From the NCBI GenBank assembly GCA_002917075.1, contig NTMA01000126.1, positions 37,624 through 101,623 on the forward strand: a stretch of DNA of 64,000 nucleotides, read 5' to 3'. The stretch comes from Hawksworthiomyces lignivorus. Its lineage: Eukaryota; Ascomycota; Sordariomycetes; Ophiostomatales; Ophiostomataceae. Positions 11,602 to 25,458 of this stretch are shown here, in pieces. Every line of letters begins with the position of its first letter. Positions within the stretch are counted from its first letter, which is position 1. The position numbers and the translations under genes were made by a program. Below the pieces are notes generated by a model. That model did no database searches and was not told where the DNA came from. It worked only from the letters and a program-made list of their open reading frames with translations.

Positions 11602-12343
11602 TCACACCTCGTTGAACAGATTCCAGTCTCGCACCTCGAAAGTCTCCCATATGCGTGACGCATACTCTACGGCATCGCCGATCAGCTGGCCTTGCCTGCC
11701 GAGTTCCAGATCGACGTCCTCTTCATCGTACTCGCCCTTGATATGTGGGACGTTGATCGTGATGAGGATGTCTGTCGACTGCTTCTCTAGCCGCAGGAGC
11801 GTGAGGATGATGGCTGTGAAATCGGGCGCTGCGGCCGCGGCCTTGGGGTCAGGAAGCGGCGTCTGCGTAGCGATGAGTGTGTAGGCGGGACAGTCTTCTC
11901 TGGATGTGCGAGTTAGCTAGCAGGTACTGGCAAAGGCAAACTGACACACAAACAAGGAGAGAGAAGACCTTACAGCTTCCCCGTAAATTGCGTCTCGGTT
12001 GTGTTCCATACGCGCACAGTGTCGACGTCATCGCCGACTAGATCCTCCAGGTGCGTAGACAGCGCTTTGCCGTCAATCTCGGGGCTGCTACCAGCGGGGC
12101 CAACACGCTCGCAGATCTCAACAATGATGCTGGTGAAGCCATCCTTGTCGATGTAGACCTCCTGGTTGTCGGGCACCTGGCGCAGTTTGCTGACAGGAGC
12201 GTATTAGTGTGCTATTCTTTGTTCTTTTCTTTCCCGTTTATCCTGCGTGTAAACGCTTACCTAGAGTCGGCAAAGTTCACAGGCAGATCGACCTGGATGG
12301 CCGAGCCAAAGAGCGATTCAGTATGGAACTTAGTTGCTGACAT
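11602..12343 (-). CDS. MOG1: Ran-binding nuclear import factor Mog1
   Basis: Mog1 binds Ran GTPase and helps release its nucleotide during nuclear transport. Three exons, 12343-12261, 12189-11974 and 11899-11602, close a 198-residue frame; the donors are GTAAGC, GTAAGG and the acceptors TCAG, CCAG. The protein begins MSATKFHTESLFGSAIQVDLP and continues LRQVPDNQEVYIDKDGFTSI, the hallmark stretch of the family. The C-terminal part carries the beta-sheet segments LIATQTPLP and ILITINVPH followed by a final helix. The length agrees with yeast Mog1 (about 218 residues). It is divergent from HNT1 across a 1-kb spacer. Confidence 0.93.
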
Positions 12344-13357
12344 GATGGCGCCGAAGCTGGTGGATAGGCGTGTTGTTTAGAATGCAATACAGAGAATGTG
12401 CACAGTCGGCAAAGCTATTTACATATAAAGAAGATGACGGTTGGCTGTGTTTGAGAAGAGCGAAGAGCCGAACATTTGTATAGCAGCAACAAATAAAAAG
12501 AGGTCGACTTCTCTCCACAGCGGCGCGAAGATATCTAGCTGCCTTGTTCTGAAGTGGTGGCGCAGCAGGAGACGCCTGCAGTTCGCGCGAAGCAAAGGTA
12601 TGACGGAACGCGAGAGCTAGGCTACGTCTGCGGCAGATGGCGGGGTCGTTTCTTGGAGAACTTGTCTTGCCGCTGAAGATGACGGCAAGCTGCAATGCAA
12701 AAGTGGGACAACACTGGGCGCGAGAGCTGCGGGGGCTTTATAAGTTAAAATAACGAGAAAATTCTAATTGGAGTGGGACTATCCTAGCGAACTCACCTCT
12801 TGCCTTTTACCAGAGATGACCGTGGGACGGCCCAACAAACTCCACTCTCTAATCTTTGGCACCAAAACTTGCGAACCCGCAGGGTTCGATTCACTTTTTG
12901 TCTTTTATTTTATTTATTATATTATTTTTATTATTATTTTTATTATTATTTTTATTATTTATTAATTATTATTTTTTCTTTTTAAAAAAAAAGAAAGGCA
13001 ACTTTTCTTTCCCTGTTAAGCTCTCTTTTTATATCGTCATGCTGAAACCAAAGTATTTTCGTTTATTTGTACCGCGCTGTCGAATTGTAAAGGTCTTTTT
13101 TAAATAGCACGATATGCGGCAGTTTCCAGCCGAGACACACTGTAGGAGAGAAGCTTTGCTGGGCTCGTACCTTGAAGCTCTCCATAATTAAGACGCGGGG
13201 TAGTTTATCGATAGCTTCTTCTACCATTACCGTATTGTATGACTTTTGATTTCCGTCTCTTCCGTACATCATTCCAACATTCGACTGTTCTCATAACCAC
13301 AAGGGCCAATTCCTTTCCCAGAAGCAATCAAGCACCGTATTTCTGCCAATTCGAACA
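12344..13357. other. Divergent MOG1 / HNT1 spacer with AT-rich tract
   Basis: No gene was found. The interval from about 12903 to 12985 is a T/A-rich microsatellite-like run built on TTATTATT units and ends in a poly-A stretch. A short GGGTTCGATTC near 12882 resembles a tRNA B box but no cloverleaf can be built around it. Confidence 0.5.
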
Positions 13358-14159
13358 ATGGCCGCCTGCATCTTCTGCAAAATTGTCAAGGGTTTGTGTG
13401 ACGCATCCATAGATAACATCACCCGATACCTTATCCTGTCTTCCCTTTCGCGCCAATGCTGACCTGACGGTCAGGTGAAATCCCCTGCTTTAAGCTCCTT
13501 GAGACAGAGAAAACACTTGCCTTCCTTGATATCAATCCGCTGAGCAGCGGACATGCGGTAAGCTGCGAGGCGCTGCTGTAGTCGACTAGAACGATTGAGA
13601 GCGCAAGAGAAGCTAACCATGAAACTCTACAAGCTGGTCATCCCCAAGTACCATGGCGCAAAGCTCCTCGACATTCCTGATGAGGACCTGGCTGATATCC
13701 TGGTATGCGAAAGGGCTAGATTGTCGACGAGGAAGAACCGAAGGGAATGAAGACAGCGACAGCGCGGCTAACGTATATTCCAGCCCATCGCCAAGAAGAT
13801 CGCTAAGGCCTCAGGGGCTGAGAACTACAATATCCTCCAGAACAACGGCCGTCTGGCACATCAGGAAGTGGATCACGTAAGTCTACGTTTGCAAAGCCAG
13901 CTGCCGTTAGACTTTGGAGAAAGAGCACTGACATCTTGCTTAGGTTCACTTTCATATGGTAAATGACCCAATCGCCTAGCAGATTTTATTCCTTCGACAC
14001 TTTCTATGTATGCTATTTTATAAGTAGAGACTGCGACTGACAATGTGCCAGATTCCAAAGCCCAATGTCGACGAAGGCCTCATTGTCGGCTGGCCCCAGC
14101 AAAAGACCGACATGGACAAGCTCAAGGCTCTCTTTGAAGATCTTAAGTCGCGGATTTAG
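13358..14159 (+). CDS. HNT1: HIT-family adenosine 5'-monophosphoramidase (HINT1 type)
   Basis: HINT-type proteins hydrolyse AMP-lysine and other phosphoramidates. The small gene is cut into six coding exons: 13358-13391, 13475-13557, 13634-13702, 13784-13876, 13945-13959 and 14052-14159, closing at 133 residues. The N-terminus MAACIFCKIVKGEIPCFKLL and the segments FLDINPLSSGHALVIPK and YNILQNNGRLAHQEVDH are standard HINT1 sequence. The active-site His triad HVHFHM is at residues 93-98; His95 and His97 lie on the 15-base microexon 5. The length equals that of the family (about 120-160). Exon 3 uses an AAG acceptor. The stop is TAG, which shows that this codon terminates translation in this genome. 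Confidence 0.95.
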
Positions 14160-14550
14160 GCCACAATCGGCACACAAACATACTACACATACAACAGCAC
14201 ACACACACGAAGAAAGCTATATAAAGGAAGACAGATGCACAACTTTTCATTACAACAGCAAAAAGAAAGACCTGCCGCGTCGTCTATAGTGTTTCGGCAG
14301 CCAATGGAATACAAGATCTATTCGATAGAGCACAAAAAATTATCGGAGAGGATTGACAACATGCGCAAGGCTGCTAGTGTGAGCGTGAGAGTAAGCGCTG
14401 AGTATGAGGGTGGGTGTGAGCAGGAGTGTGAATGAAAGCTGGATAGGTGGGAGTTGAGTGTGAACGCATGGCTTTCATTGGAAACTTCGTAGCCCGCATG
14501 TGGTGCTCACTACACGAGAGCCCAACAGCGGCGTAGCTGGGTCGTAGGGC
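14160..14550. other. Convergent 3' spacer HNT1 / CRAL-TRIO gene
   Basis: This is 3' flanking sequence of two convergent genes. It includes a short CA-rich run (about 14172-14209). No gene or structured element was recognised. Confidence 0.5.
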
Positions 14551-16587
<2,037 letters not shown>

Positions 16588-17182
16588 GGGGAGGTCTCGC
16601 AAGATGAGATATAGCGGCAATCTGAAAAAAAGCTTCGTTAGTACGAGAGTCTAACGAACTGCAAAGCTTGCGGCAAAGCACTGGCACGGCGCGCAGGCAA
16701 CTGGCAGTAACAGAGAGGCCAAAACTGGAAGTGGTTGTCTGTTCCTTCGGACCCGAGCTGGTTCGGCGCATGGAGCGAAGTGGGATAGTTTGAGAAGAGT
16801 TGTGGATAGGGCAAGTTTTGCGAGAACACTAACTAATTTGAATTGTCAGCGACCTGTATACGTGCTGGTCACAGACAAGATCTATTTGTCCGTCCTTCCT
16901 ATACAGCCGAACTCAATAAACGAGGAAGATGGCAGCAGAGAGAGATGAGAAGAAAACCCGAGCTGGGGACAAGACAAGAGGAATACTGCTTTGGGGTATT
17001 CTGGGCATGCGGTCTCGGCGGGGGAGAGCGTGAAACGGGCAATGCTATGCTAGTATAAGTTGCCAAATAAGGGGACTTAGCAGCCTGCGGATAGAGAGAG
17101 GATGTTTTCTCGTCTATCTGAAATCGAAAGAAAGTAGGGAGAGAAAGTAAAGGAGACAGACAAAAATGGCACAACAAAACAC

Positions 17183-17214
<32 letters not shown>

Positions 17215-18225
17215 CGAAAGTAGACTTCGGTTATTCCTTTTGAGTGTGACGACAACTCTGGGAGCGCCAGCGAAAGGCAGTCGCAAAAGACGGGGGGCTC
17301 GGGTTCCTTCCTGCTCCCTGAGCTGTTTCTGCTCTACTTTTATTTTATTATTGTTATTTATTTAGTTAAAAAAAGAATGGCCTTGGCTGAACTTTTAGAT
17401 ACATTTTTTCCCTTCTTTTCCTTCCTTTTTTAACCCTTCCCTTCTTTCCGGCGGTCTAGTGGCTCTAGTTAGCGGAACTTTTGACGTTCTGCTGAGGTCG
17501 CTGGTTTACCTGTCGCCATTTTTTAGTGGGAGCTGGGGTAAATTTGTGTGTCTCTGACTTGCATTCCACTAGTCAGACAAAACCTTTTGCTGACTGTGCG
17601 TACTAGTAATATGCTGCAGAACCGAGCTGAAGCGCTGAGGCTGTCCCTGTGTATCCTCTCCGGACCCTCCGGATGAGAGTTGTGCACGAGTAACTCGTAC
17701 ACCTACTATTAGGAAGCGATATGGAATCCCCGCTAATTACGATAATCCTTTTCCCAAACCCGCCTAAGCCTGCATCAGCGGCTTGGGGCCCTCCCGCGCG
17801 TCATCAACTGTTTCTTAATTGGGACTATACGACTACAGCATATATGGGGTGCTACAGTCATTAGTGTCGCCTCATCTTTCAGGGGGTTCATTTTCCCTAC
17901 CAGCCGCACTTCCCGGTTTTGTGGAATTTGGTATTAGGACACGTGCCCCCTACAGGCCCTGTAACTAGGTGCTAAGATAAGATACAGGCATTCTTATAGC
18001 TAAGGAAGAATACGCGTACGACGCTCGTATGCTTGTGCGCATTTCCACGCGTTGGACTGACGCGACCACCCCGCCTTCCAATTCAGCTCAACAGTGGTAA
18101 GACAAGGGCTGCTGTTTGTTGATACCAGTGGGACGACCAAAATACCACACCTGCAAAATCGACCCAACAGGTGCATCGGCAGTAGCAGCCAAAGAGCCCT
18201 AACGCTGCTCCTTGCAATCTGCGCA
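16588..18225. other. Divergent spacer upstream of the CRAL-TRIO gene and DAM1
   Basis: These 1.6 kb lack a convincing gene. They include a (AAG)10 microsatellite at 17185-17214 and T-rich and CT-rich runs around 17330-17450. The rest is unstructured. Confidence 0.5.
17185..17214 (+). repeat. (AAG)10 trinucleotide repeat
   Basis: Ten uninterrupted AAG units, within the upstream region of the CRAL-TRIO gene, where the minus strand reads as CTT repeats typical of pyrimidine-rich fungal leaders. Confidence 0.9.
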
Positions 18226-19116
18226 ATGTCGGCCGAACCGCAGGGCTCCTCTGCCCGAAAGAGATCTACTTCTCGCACCCGCACGTCCCGTCCGACTACG
18301 CCGCTCCGGCCGTCGTCGCGGTCATCTTTCCGCGAATCTGCGCGTGAGAGCGTTCACGGCGACGCGCCCTTTCCACTCAACGCATTTGAGCCGGCATTTG
18401 CAGAGCTATCTGATGCCATGGCCGATTTGGAAGCCAACATGATGCACTTCCAGCTCATGCACGAGAGCCTGGCACGCTTCAGCGAGAGCTTTGCCAGCTT
18501 CCTTTATGGCTTAAACATGAACGCATACTGCGTGGATTTCCCAGAGGTGTGTTGGATGACAAGGAATAGCTACACCAGGCGTATATATACCGACTAACAA
18601 ATGCGATCAGGGTCCTGTGTCTGAGTCTTTTAAGAGAGCAAAGCAAAGGGAGGAAGCCACGGAAGCAGAGAGCGCCAGAGCGGGGACCGCAGGAGGTGAG
18701 CAGAAGATCGCCGCTTCTTTGGCCGCATTCCTGCTTAGCCATTTAACGATTGTTTTTGTTAGGGATTCTACGAGTGCCAGAAAGGTCAGCGGGTGATCTG
18801 GAAGGCGAGACCACTTTCATGTGAGTTTTGTGGACCTGAGGCCACGACCAATCCTCTCTGTTTGCTAACGCCTTCCAATTTCTTTTCGCTCAGGACCACG
18901 GATACATCTTTCGTCGAAAACCCGCCACTGTCTTCCAAAAATTCGTCACGGCTACAGACGCCCAGACCATCTCGGGTCTCAGCTCCCTCAGGTCGGGGCG
19001 CGTCGACCGCAACAAGACGTGGCGGACGGGGTGTACCTGGCACGCGCGGTGCCGTTGGTGCAAGAGGTGGCCGTACGAGCGGACCAGCAAGATCGAGAGG
19101 GAGAGGCATTCGGTGA
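18226..19116 (+). CDS. DAM1: DASH complex subunit Dam1
   Basis: Dam1 is the microtubule-contacting subunit of the DASH/Dam1 ring that couples kinetochores to spindle microtubules. Exons 18226-18546, 18611-18695, 18763-18820 and 18894-19116 close at 228 residues. After a Ser/Arg-rich leader comes the diagnostic Dam1 core: PFPLNAFEPAFAELSDAMAD, LMHESLARFSESFASFLYGL and NMNAYCVDFPEGPVSESFKR. The later stretch TTDTSFVENPP is also conserved in filamentous fungi. The C-terminus is basic and Gly/Arg-rich (GRGAST, RRGGRGVPGTRG, RSRGRGIR), fitting a tubulin-binding tail. The start is the first ATG in frame with the core. Confidence 0.93.
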
Positions 19117-19349
19117 CCTCTTGAATAAATGGGAACACAAAAAAGGAGATGTCCCGACTGTGAAATAGATGAGGAAGAAAACCGCATGTTTTGTTGCCTT
19201 ATTTTCGGATAGAGGCACCGTGGGATTCGGTTACTTGCATAACCCCTCTCATTTCTATCACGTTTAGAGCTTCTGCCGATAAAATCACCTGTCCTCGCCG
19301 AACTATTGGTCTCGCCTACGCTATTTTCTACTCAACCACATAGCTGCCA

Positions 19350-19769
19350 ATGTCTTCTGCTCTGCGATACGTCGCCGCCACCAAGAAATTCTCGTCGGGC
19401 ACGCTGTATCTCCAATGCCATGTCAAGCCTGGTGCTAGCAAAGTCCGCGAGGGTGTGATAGCTGTGACGGACGACGTTGTGGAAATTTGTGTTTCAGCGC
19501 AAGCGCGCGAGGGAGAGGCAAACAAGGCCGTCATTGATATTCTCTGCAAGGTGGGCACCTCTTATGCTACGTTCCCCACATAGAGACCTTGTGTTGTCTT
19601 TAACACCGGCCGGTAGATTCTCAACATGCCTAAATCGGCCCTTCAAATCACGCGTGGCGCCAAGTCCCGCGACAAGACGGTCGCCGTTGCGGGCATGGTC
19701 GAGACCGAGGACAAGAGCAGTGAGCTCTTGGATCGTGTGAGGCGGTTGTTGTCAGACGCGATAGATTGA
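19350..19769 (+). CDS. DUF167 (YggU/UPF0235) family protein
   Basis: Two exons, 19350-19550 and 19617-19769, close at 117 residues (donor GTGGGC, acceptor GTAG). The pattern [18 protein letters not shown], then ISVxA-like [20 protein letters not shown] and [16 protein letters not shown] is the complete signature of the small alpha/beta DUF167 fold found in bacteria, archaea and eukaryotes. The biochemical function of the family is not settled; no catalytic residues can be named. It lies 233 bases downstream of DAM1 on the same strand, but nothing suggests joint function. Confidence 0.88.
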
Positions 19770-20275
19770 TGGAATAGTTGATGTAGTCGAGCGTCTTAGG
19801 ATTGAAAAATTTACACAGCTTTGACTAGATGGAGCGGAGAGAGTTTTTTTTTTTTGTAGCGCGCAAAGGCGGCCACTGTAGAATGGATTCTAATCTCTAA
19901 TTGTCTCGTGGTAGCTATTCGGCAGCTGTTGTCATTCATTGCCTCATCCATCTAAAGGTGTTTGTCTGATTGCTGTGCGATTTCTGGCATAAAGCTCTGG
20001 CCAGAAAAAAATAAGCTGTGAGGTCGTTCCCGAGTAGCATGCAGTGCCATCATTGGGAGTATGGATAAATCGAAGCTCGTTCCTAGCTCTGGTAGCCCTC
20101 ATTGGCTGAAACGCTAGACTATCCTAATTACTACTCCTCCACCAGCGTCATCGACGTAAACTACTTCATAACTACAAATATTTGTGTGTCCTATACTAGT
20201 CCGAACGCCAAAGCTGCAATTGAACACCAAAATCCAACAGAGGCAGCTAGAAAAAGCAGATTTCACTATCTCGAA
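19770..20275. other. Spacer between DUF167 and peroxiredoxin genes
   Basis: Contains the 3' end of the DUF167 gene with a short T run (about 19844-19855) and the leader of the peroxiredoxin gene. No additional gene was seen. Confidence 0.5.
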
Positions 20276-21190
20276 ATGGCTTCCTCACTTTTTAGACCGG
20301 TGGCTTCTGCTGCCCGCTCGGCTACGGCCGCTATGCCACGTTTCGCTGCTACTTCGACACGCCGCCATTTCCATATGAGCCGGCCCTTCTTCGTAAAGGT
20401 CGGCCAGGAAGTGCCCAGCCTCGAAGTGCTGGTTGAAGGCAGCCCCGGAAACAAGGTCAACTTGGCGGACGAGTTCGCCAAGGGCGACGGAATCATCGTC
20501 GGCGTGCCGGGTGCTTTCTCGGGAGCATGCTCGCAGAAGCACGTACCATCGTACATCCTGCACCCCAAGCTCAAGGAAGCCGGACAGGTCTTCGTCGTCT
20601 CAGTCAACGATGCGTTTGTGTGCGTCTACACTACTGCCCAGACTATGGATTCCCAATCGCACAGACAATAGTGAGCGTGCTGACAGGTACAACAGCATGA
20701 AGGCATGGGCCGAGTCCCTCGACCCTGCACAAGAATCGAAGGTAAACCGCCGCTGCAGGCCATTGCTGGCTCAACAGCGCCACTAGAGAAAGCAATCACA
20801 CTGCAGACCAGGAGCTAAGCACTATACTGTTAATTAGATTCGCTTCCTCGGAGACCCCGCTGGCGAGTTTACCAAGGCTCTGGACTTGGACTTTGATGCC
20901 ACGGCCATCTTTGGAAACCCGCGGTCTAAGCGCTACGCTCTAGTTATCGAGAACGGCCGGGTTAAGAGCGTACACGTCGAGCCTGATAACACCGGCACGA
21001 ACGGTATGTGCCCACCCCACTTCCATCATCACCGTTCCCGGTCGGTGGCTAATACTAATGATCTTATTCCTTCAGTATCTCTGGCAGACAAGGTGCTCAA
21101 GGTCAGTTCACACATATCGCACCATAGGTCCCAATTGGGGTTTTCTTTCTTTTTCTAGAAATTAACTGACTCTGGATCCAGGATTTGTAA
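20276..21190 (+). CDS. Atypical 2-Cys peroxiredoxin of the PRX5 type, mitochondrial
   Basis: This thiol peroxidase reduces hydrogen peroxide and alkyl peroxides. Exons 20276-20619, 20696-20741, 20838-21003, 21076-21101 and 21182-21190 close at 196 residues; the last exon codes only Asp-Leu-stop. The start MASSLFRPVASAARSATAAM with following Arg-rich residues to RRHFHMSRPFF is a good mitochondrial presequence with a probable cleavage site. The peroxidatic cysteine is Cys85 in VPGAFSGACSQKHVPSYI. The segments VVSVNDAFVMKAWAESLDP and IRFLGDPAGEFTKALDLDFD are typical of PRX5/Ahp1. The last splice is the least certain point: an upstream acceptor at 21157 would give a slightly different tail. Confidence 0.92.
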
Positions 21191-22435
21191 GTGGAGACAC
21201 GAAAAATAAGACCTGGCTGGCCTCAATTCATGATGACTCGCACCAGGCAGTGGGATCAAACGCACAAAGAAGCACAGAGGAAAGATAGAGTACCTAACGC
21301 AGACACTGTGCATCTTCACTGTATATGCAATAAAAACTTCCCACAGGGCAGGTTGCGTCTCCTCGTATAAAAAGCCGACAGCAGAAACCACCCCTGAAAT
21401 GATGGGGCTTTAGGCACCAAACTCGACTCACGTGAAATGCTATTGTCCTGTTGTCGCGCAAGTGGCGCCTGTTATATAAGCATAATAAACAATTGGGACG
21501 CCATGTGTGCCACACTTCGCACCGCCGAGAACCTGCTGGCTAGACATGACCATGTCATACTCCGTACACCGTACACATAATGCCAGAACGAGTTACTGCT
21601 ACTCGCTAGCGAGGCAGTTTAGTGCACAAACCAGCGGCACTTCCGCCACCTAAAATACAGTATCTTTGCTCGATTGTTAAGCAGCTAGGCACTGTATGAG
21701 GGGCACGCCTCTCTTCCCCAAATGGGTCTCTCATTCCTTCGTTTCTCGCCCTCCCCGAGTGTTTTATCCACCGCTCATCATCACTGCCCACAATCAGTCT
21801 ACCCTGTCTACCAACCAGTCCAACACCTTTTTTGCTGCCTTGCCTTTCCGCATCTCGGCGTTCTATCCACCCTCTTGATCCCTTCTGACTCTTCTATCAA
21901 GACTTGAGCCTGCTGCCTTGTTTTGTTTATGTTTCTCTCATTTCAATAATATAGACCGTTGTATTCGCTGCTTTATTCTCTCTCTCCCCTCCCCTCTCTC
22001 ATTGTATTCGTCCCTCTCACGCCTTACGATCCTTCTCTTCCTATCTCATCGAGACGTTCTTCAACCAGCTCTAGTATCGGCGTTTCTTTGTCTCTCTCTC
22101 TCTCCAACTCGGCACGCTGCTCGTCGATCTGCTTGACGAGCTTGAGCACACTCACCATTCCTCGACCACCGAAGCGGAAAGCCGCTGAGGCGACGATACC
22201 CACCGAGGGCCGCTCTCTTCGCCAGAGGAGACTTCCCCCAGAGGGCACCAAGGCCGTCGTTGACACAGCCACTTCGACTTCTCCCTCGCTATCATCAACG
22301 GCATCCAAGAACGCTGCTAAGCTCGTCTCCGACGCATCAGCTGAGTCCCCGACGGCAACGGGACGATTACCACCGCCGTCCTTGTCTGCCCTCCAGAAAG
22401 GTCCGCCCACCCCGCAGACCGCGGCCTCATTAGCC
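21191..22435. other. Peroxiredoxin 3' flank and CT-rich leader of the Ariadne gene
   Basis: From about 21700 to 22170 the plus strand is CT-rich, typical of a fungal 5' leader. The frame of the Ariadne ligase stays open upstream of its ATG back to about 21959 without an in-frame ATG. Its last 90 or so codons (from about 22164) look protein-like, with a basic PPKRKAAEA motif. Confidence 0.45.
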
Positions 22436-24247
22436 ATGGATTCAGACGATGATTTCTTGTCCAACCTCTCTAGCGAGGACGATGCCCTCCAAGATGACAG
22501 CGACATCGATGGCATGTCAGGAGGAGAAGGTTCGTACGCTCCGGAAAACAAGCGGGCCTGTCCTCGTGACCTTTCGCGACATTCTTTCTTTTAGTATGTC
22601 TGACCTATGGCTTGGCTAACTTTGGAATAATATTTACAGATTTCGATGATTTCGATGAAGAACCGGATGACGTCGATGTGGAGCTTGACATGGGCCTCGA
22701 CAAAGACATAAGCGACGAAAAGCGCAAGAAGTCATACGAAGTCGATTACAAAGTGTATGATACCAAAGATCTCGACAAGCAGCAGGATGTGCTTATCAGC
22801 GACGTGAACATGATCCTCGAGATGCGCCCTGAAGATGCTGCCATCCTCTTACGCCACTTCCGCTGGAATCGCGAGCGGCTCATAGAAGAGTACATGGACC
22901 GCCCGAACAAGGTCTTGGAAGCGGCCGGCCTAGGACCCAACGTCGGAGGCCCACCACACCTCGAAGTGATTCCCGGTTTTGTGTGCGATATCTGCTGTGA
23001 GGACGGTGAAGATCTTCAATCATTTGCCTTGAAGTGCGGCCACCGCTACTGCGTTGACTGCTACCGCCAATACCTCACACAGAAGATCCGCGAGGAAGGC
23101 GAGGCGGCGAGAATCCAATGCCCGACGGATGGTTGCGGCCGCATTATCGACGCCAAGTCGCTTGACGTGCTGGTCACGGCAGACCTCGTAGACCGCTACC
23201 ACGAACTTCTCAACCGCACCTATGTCGAAGACAGAGACTCGCTCAAGTGGTGCCCTGCCCCTGACTGCGAGAACGCTGTGGATTGCCACGTCAAGAAGAA
23301 GGACCTCGACCGCATTGTGCCCACTGTAGAGTGCGGCTGTGGTTACCGCTTCTGCTTCGGCTGCAGCCTCAAAGACCACCAGCCGGCACCGTGCCGACTC
23401 GTCAAGCAGTGGCTGAAGAAGTGTGCGGACGATTCCGAAACTGCAAACTGGATCTCTGCCAACACCAAGGAGTGTCCCAAGTGCAATTCCACGATTGAGA
23501 AAAACGGAGGCTGCAACCACATGACGTGCCGGAAGTGCAAGCACGAATTCTGCTGGATGTGCATGGGTCTCTGGTCGGAGCATGGCACTAGCTGGTACAA
23601 CTGCAACCGGTATGAGGAGAAGAGCGGCACCGAGGCACGCGACGCCCAGGCGAAATCTCGCGTGTCCCTAGAGAGATACCTCCATTATTACAATCGGTAT
23701 GCCAACCACGAGCAGTCCGCGCGGCTGGACAAGGACATCTACACGCGCACCGAGCACAAGATGGTGCAGCTGCAGACTTCGTCAGGCATGTCCTGGATCG
23801 AGGTGCAGTATCTGAACGCGGCCTCGCAGGCGCTGCAGACGTGCCGGCAAACGCTGAAATGGACGTACGCTTTTGCGTTTTACCTGGCCCGGAACAACGT
23901 GACAGAGATGTTCGAAAACAACCAAAAGGATCTCGAGATGGCCGTCGAGGCTCTGTCGGAAATGTTTGAGAAACCGGTCAGCGAGCTGTCCGACATGAAG
24001 ATGAAGGTTGACATCATGGACAAGACAGCGTACTGCACCAAGCGGCGCGTGATCCTGCTAGAATACACCGCAGACAATCTGGCACATGGTAAGCGTGAAC
24101 CTCTTCTCGAAAAAAAAAAAAATTAGACGCCGAGAGAGCAAATAGCTAACAAACTGAATAGGGCGCTGGACATTTAACGACCAGGCCGCTAGCCCATCTA
24201 CAGCCAAGACCACTGGTGCAAGCAGCAGCAGCACTAGCCGCGTATAA
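22436..24247 (+). CDS. Ariadne-type RBR E3 ubiquitin ligase
   Basis: RBR ligases receive ubiquitin from an E2 on a RING2 cysteine and pass it to the substrate. Exons 22436-22529, 22640-24088 and 24162-24247 close at 542 residues. An acidic N-terminus (MDSDDDFLSNLSSEDD) precedes a UBA-like segment (DAAILLRHFRWNRERLIEEYMD). RING1 begins at Cys147 (CDICCEDGEDLQSFALKCGH), the IBR follows (LKWCPAPDCENAV, CGYRFCFGC), then RING2 (CPKCNSTIEKNGGCNHMTCR) with the predicted catalytic Cys323. The Ariadne domain (SLERYLHYYNRYANHEQSA, CRQTLKWTYAFAFYL) and a Ser/Thr-rich tail complete the Ariadne-1 order. This set identifies the human ARIH1-like class, whose members act with neddylated cullin ligases. The chosen ATG matches the usual start of the family. 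Confidence 0.96.
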
Positions 24248-24871
24248 AGGCCATACATGCGCGCTGTGATGTTATATCACTTTTGAAAGCCGAAGGTGGC
24301 AATCGGTTTTGGGTTGCCACCTTATTTCTAGACTCGTGGAGCATCTTTGCTAATCTATTGCGGTTGAGTATTGGATCCTGGGTGGGAATGCTAAGCTGGC
24401 TAGCGGGTCAGTGTTCTCATTTGCACGACAGTGGACACGGAGCATACGGAGCGAGCATCTGCATGTGGAAGCTTTGCAGCCTGGTGATCTTTGTCTTTTT
24501 GATCCCCCCTTTTAGTTAACGCCTTGTACTGCTTGGGCCTGCGAAGAGTCTGGGAACAGACGGCTAGCCTGACTAGGCTTTTCTGTCGACTGCAGCCCAG
24601 CTCTGTACAGGCTACGGCTTGTTATCGTCCCCTGTCTTCCCGGTTGCCTTGATTTTTTTTATTCTCCTTTCCTTCTTGTTTTGTTCTTGATTACCAGTCT
24701 GTATGGGCGGGGTTGGATGGGATTGTATCTTATGGGATCAGCGTTGCTCGAGGGCTTTTCCTCTTATTTCTCTCGTTCTATTTCTCTATGGGAGTTTCAA
24801 AGCCTTGGAGTTTTGTTGTATTCTATCTTCGGTATTCGTCGCATTTATCATTATACATATGTGATCTCAAG

Positions 24872-24874
<3 letters not shown>

Positions 24875-24914
<40 letters not shown>

Positions 24915-24917
24915 TCT
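24875..24917 (+). repeat. (TC)n dinucleotide repeat
   Basis: A near-perfect TC repeat interrupted once by TTTG, within the spacer downstream of the Ariadne gene. Confidence 0.9.
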
Positions 24918-25442
24918 TACATGCACGCAGAAGAGCTCGTGCGGACACGAGCAGCCTCTTTGTATCCGAGGTTGATCATTCAAACTCCATTCATGCCAGG
25001 AGTCCCTTTCTTTTGAACGTGACTTTCAGTTTATATTATCAACGTCCAGCATCTTCAATCGTAAATGCTTAAAAAGGTCGGGTCCTCTCTGTCCTATGTA
25101 GGACTCGATTCACAAACTACAAAACACAGTCGCCGAGGCTTCTTCCGTAGGACGTCTTATCATGTGACCAAGCACGTCCGGAATTGCTACCGATAACACG
25201 GAGGACTTTTCGGCGACTACCACAACCGCTTAGAAGTTCACATGGAATGTCAAGTGATCAACAGTGTCGTCGCATGTCTGAATTTGCAACACGAAAGTGT
25301 GTAGGGCTTGATTCTTGCTTGGGGCATTTATTCCAGAGGCGAAGTCGACAGCGGAGGAGGCTTGAGAGACACGAGGTAGCCAAATATAAGTAATCAAGAT
25401 TCAGAGGCCTTGTGAGTCGGAAAATTGTTTTACAGGTGAATC

Positions 25443-25458
25443 GGGGGGGGGGGGGGGG
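25443..25458 (+). repeat. Poly-G run of 16
   Basis: Sixteen consecutive G residues followed by CCC. Long G runs are rare in fungal DNA and error-prone in sequencing, so the exact length is uncertain. Confidence 0.85.

Noticed and set aside
12840..12900. tRNA-like B box (GGGTTCGATTC)
   Set aside because: No acceptor, D or anticodon stem can be built around it.
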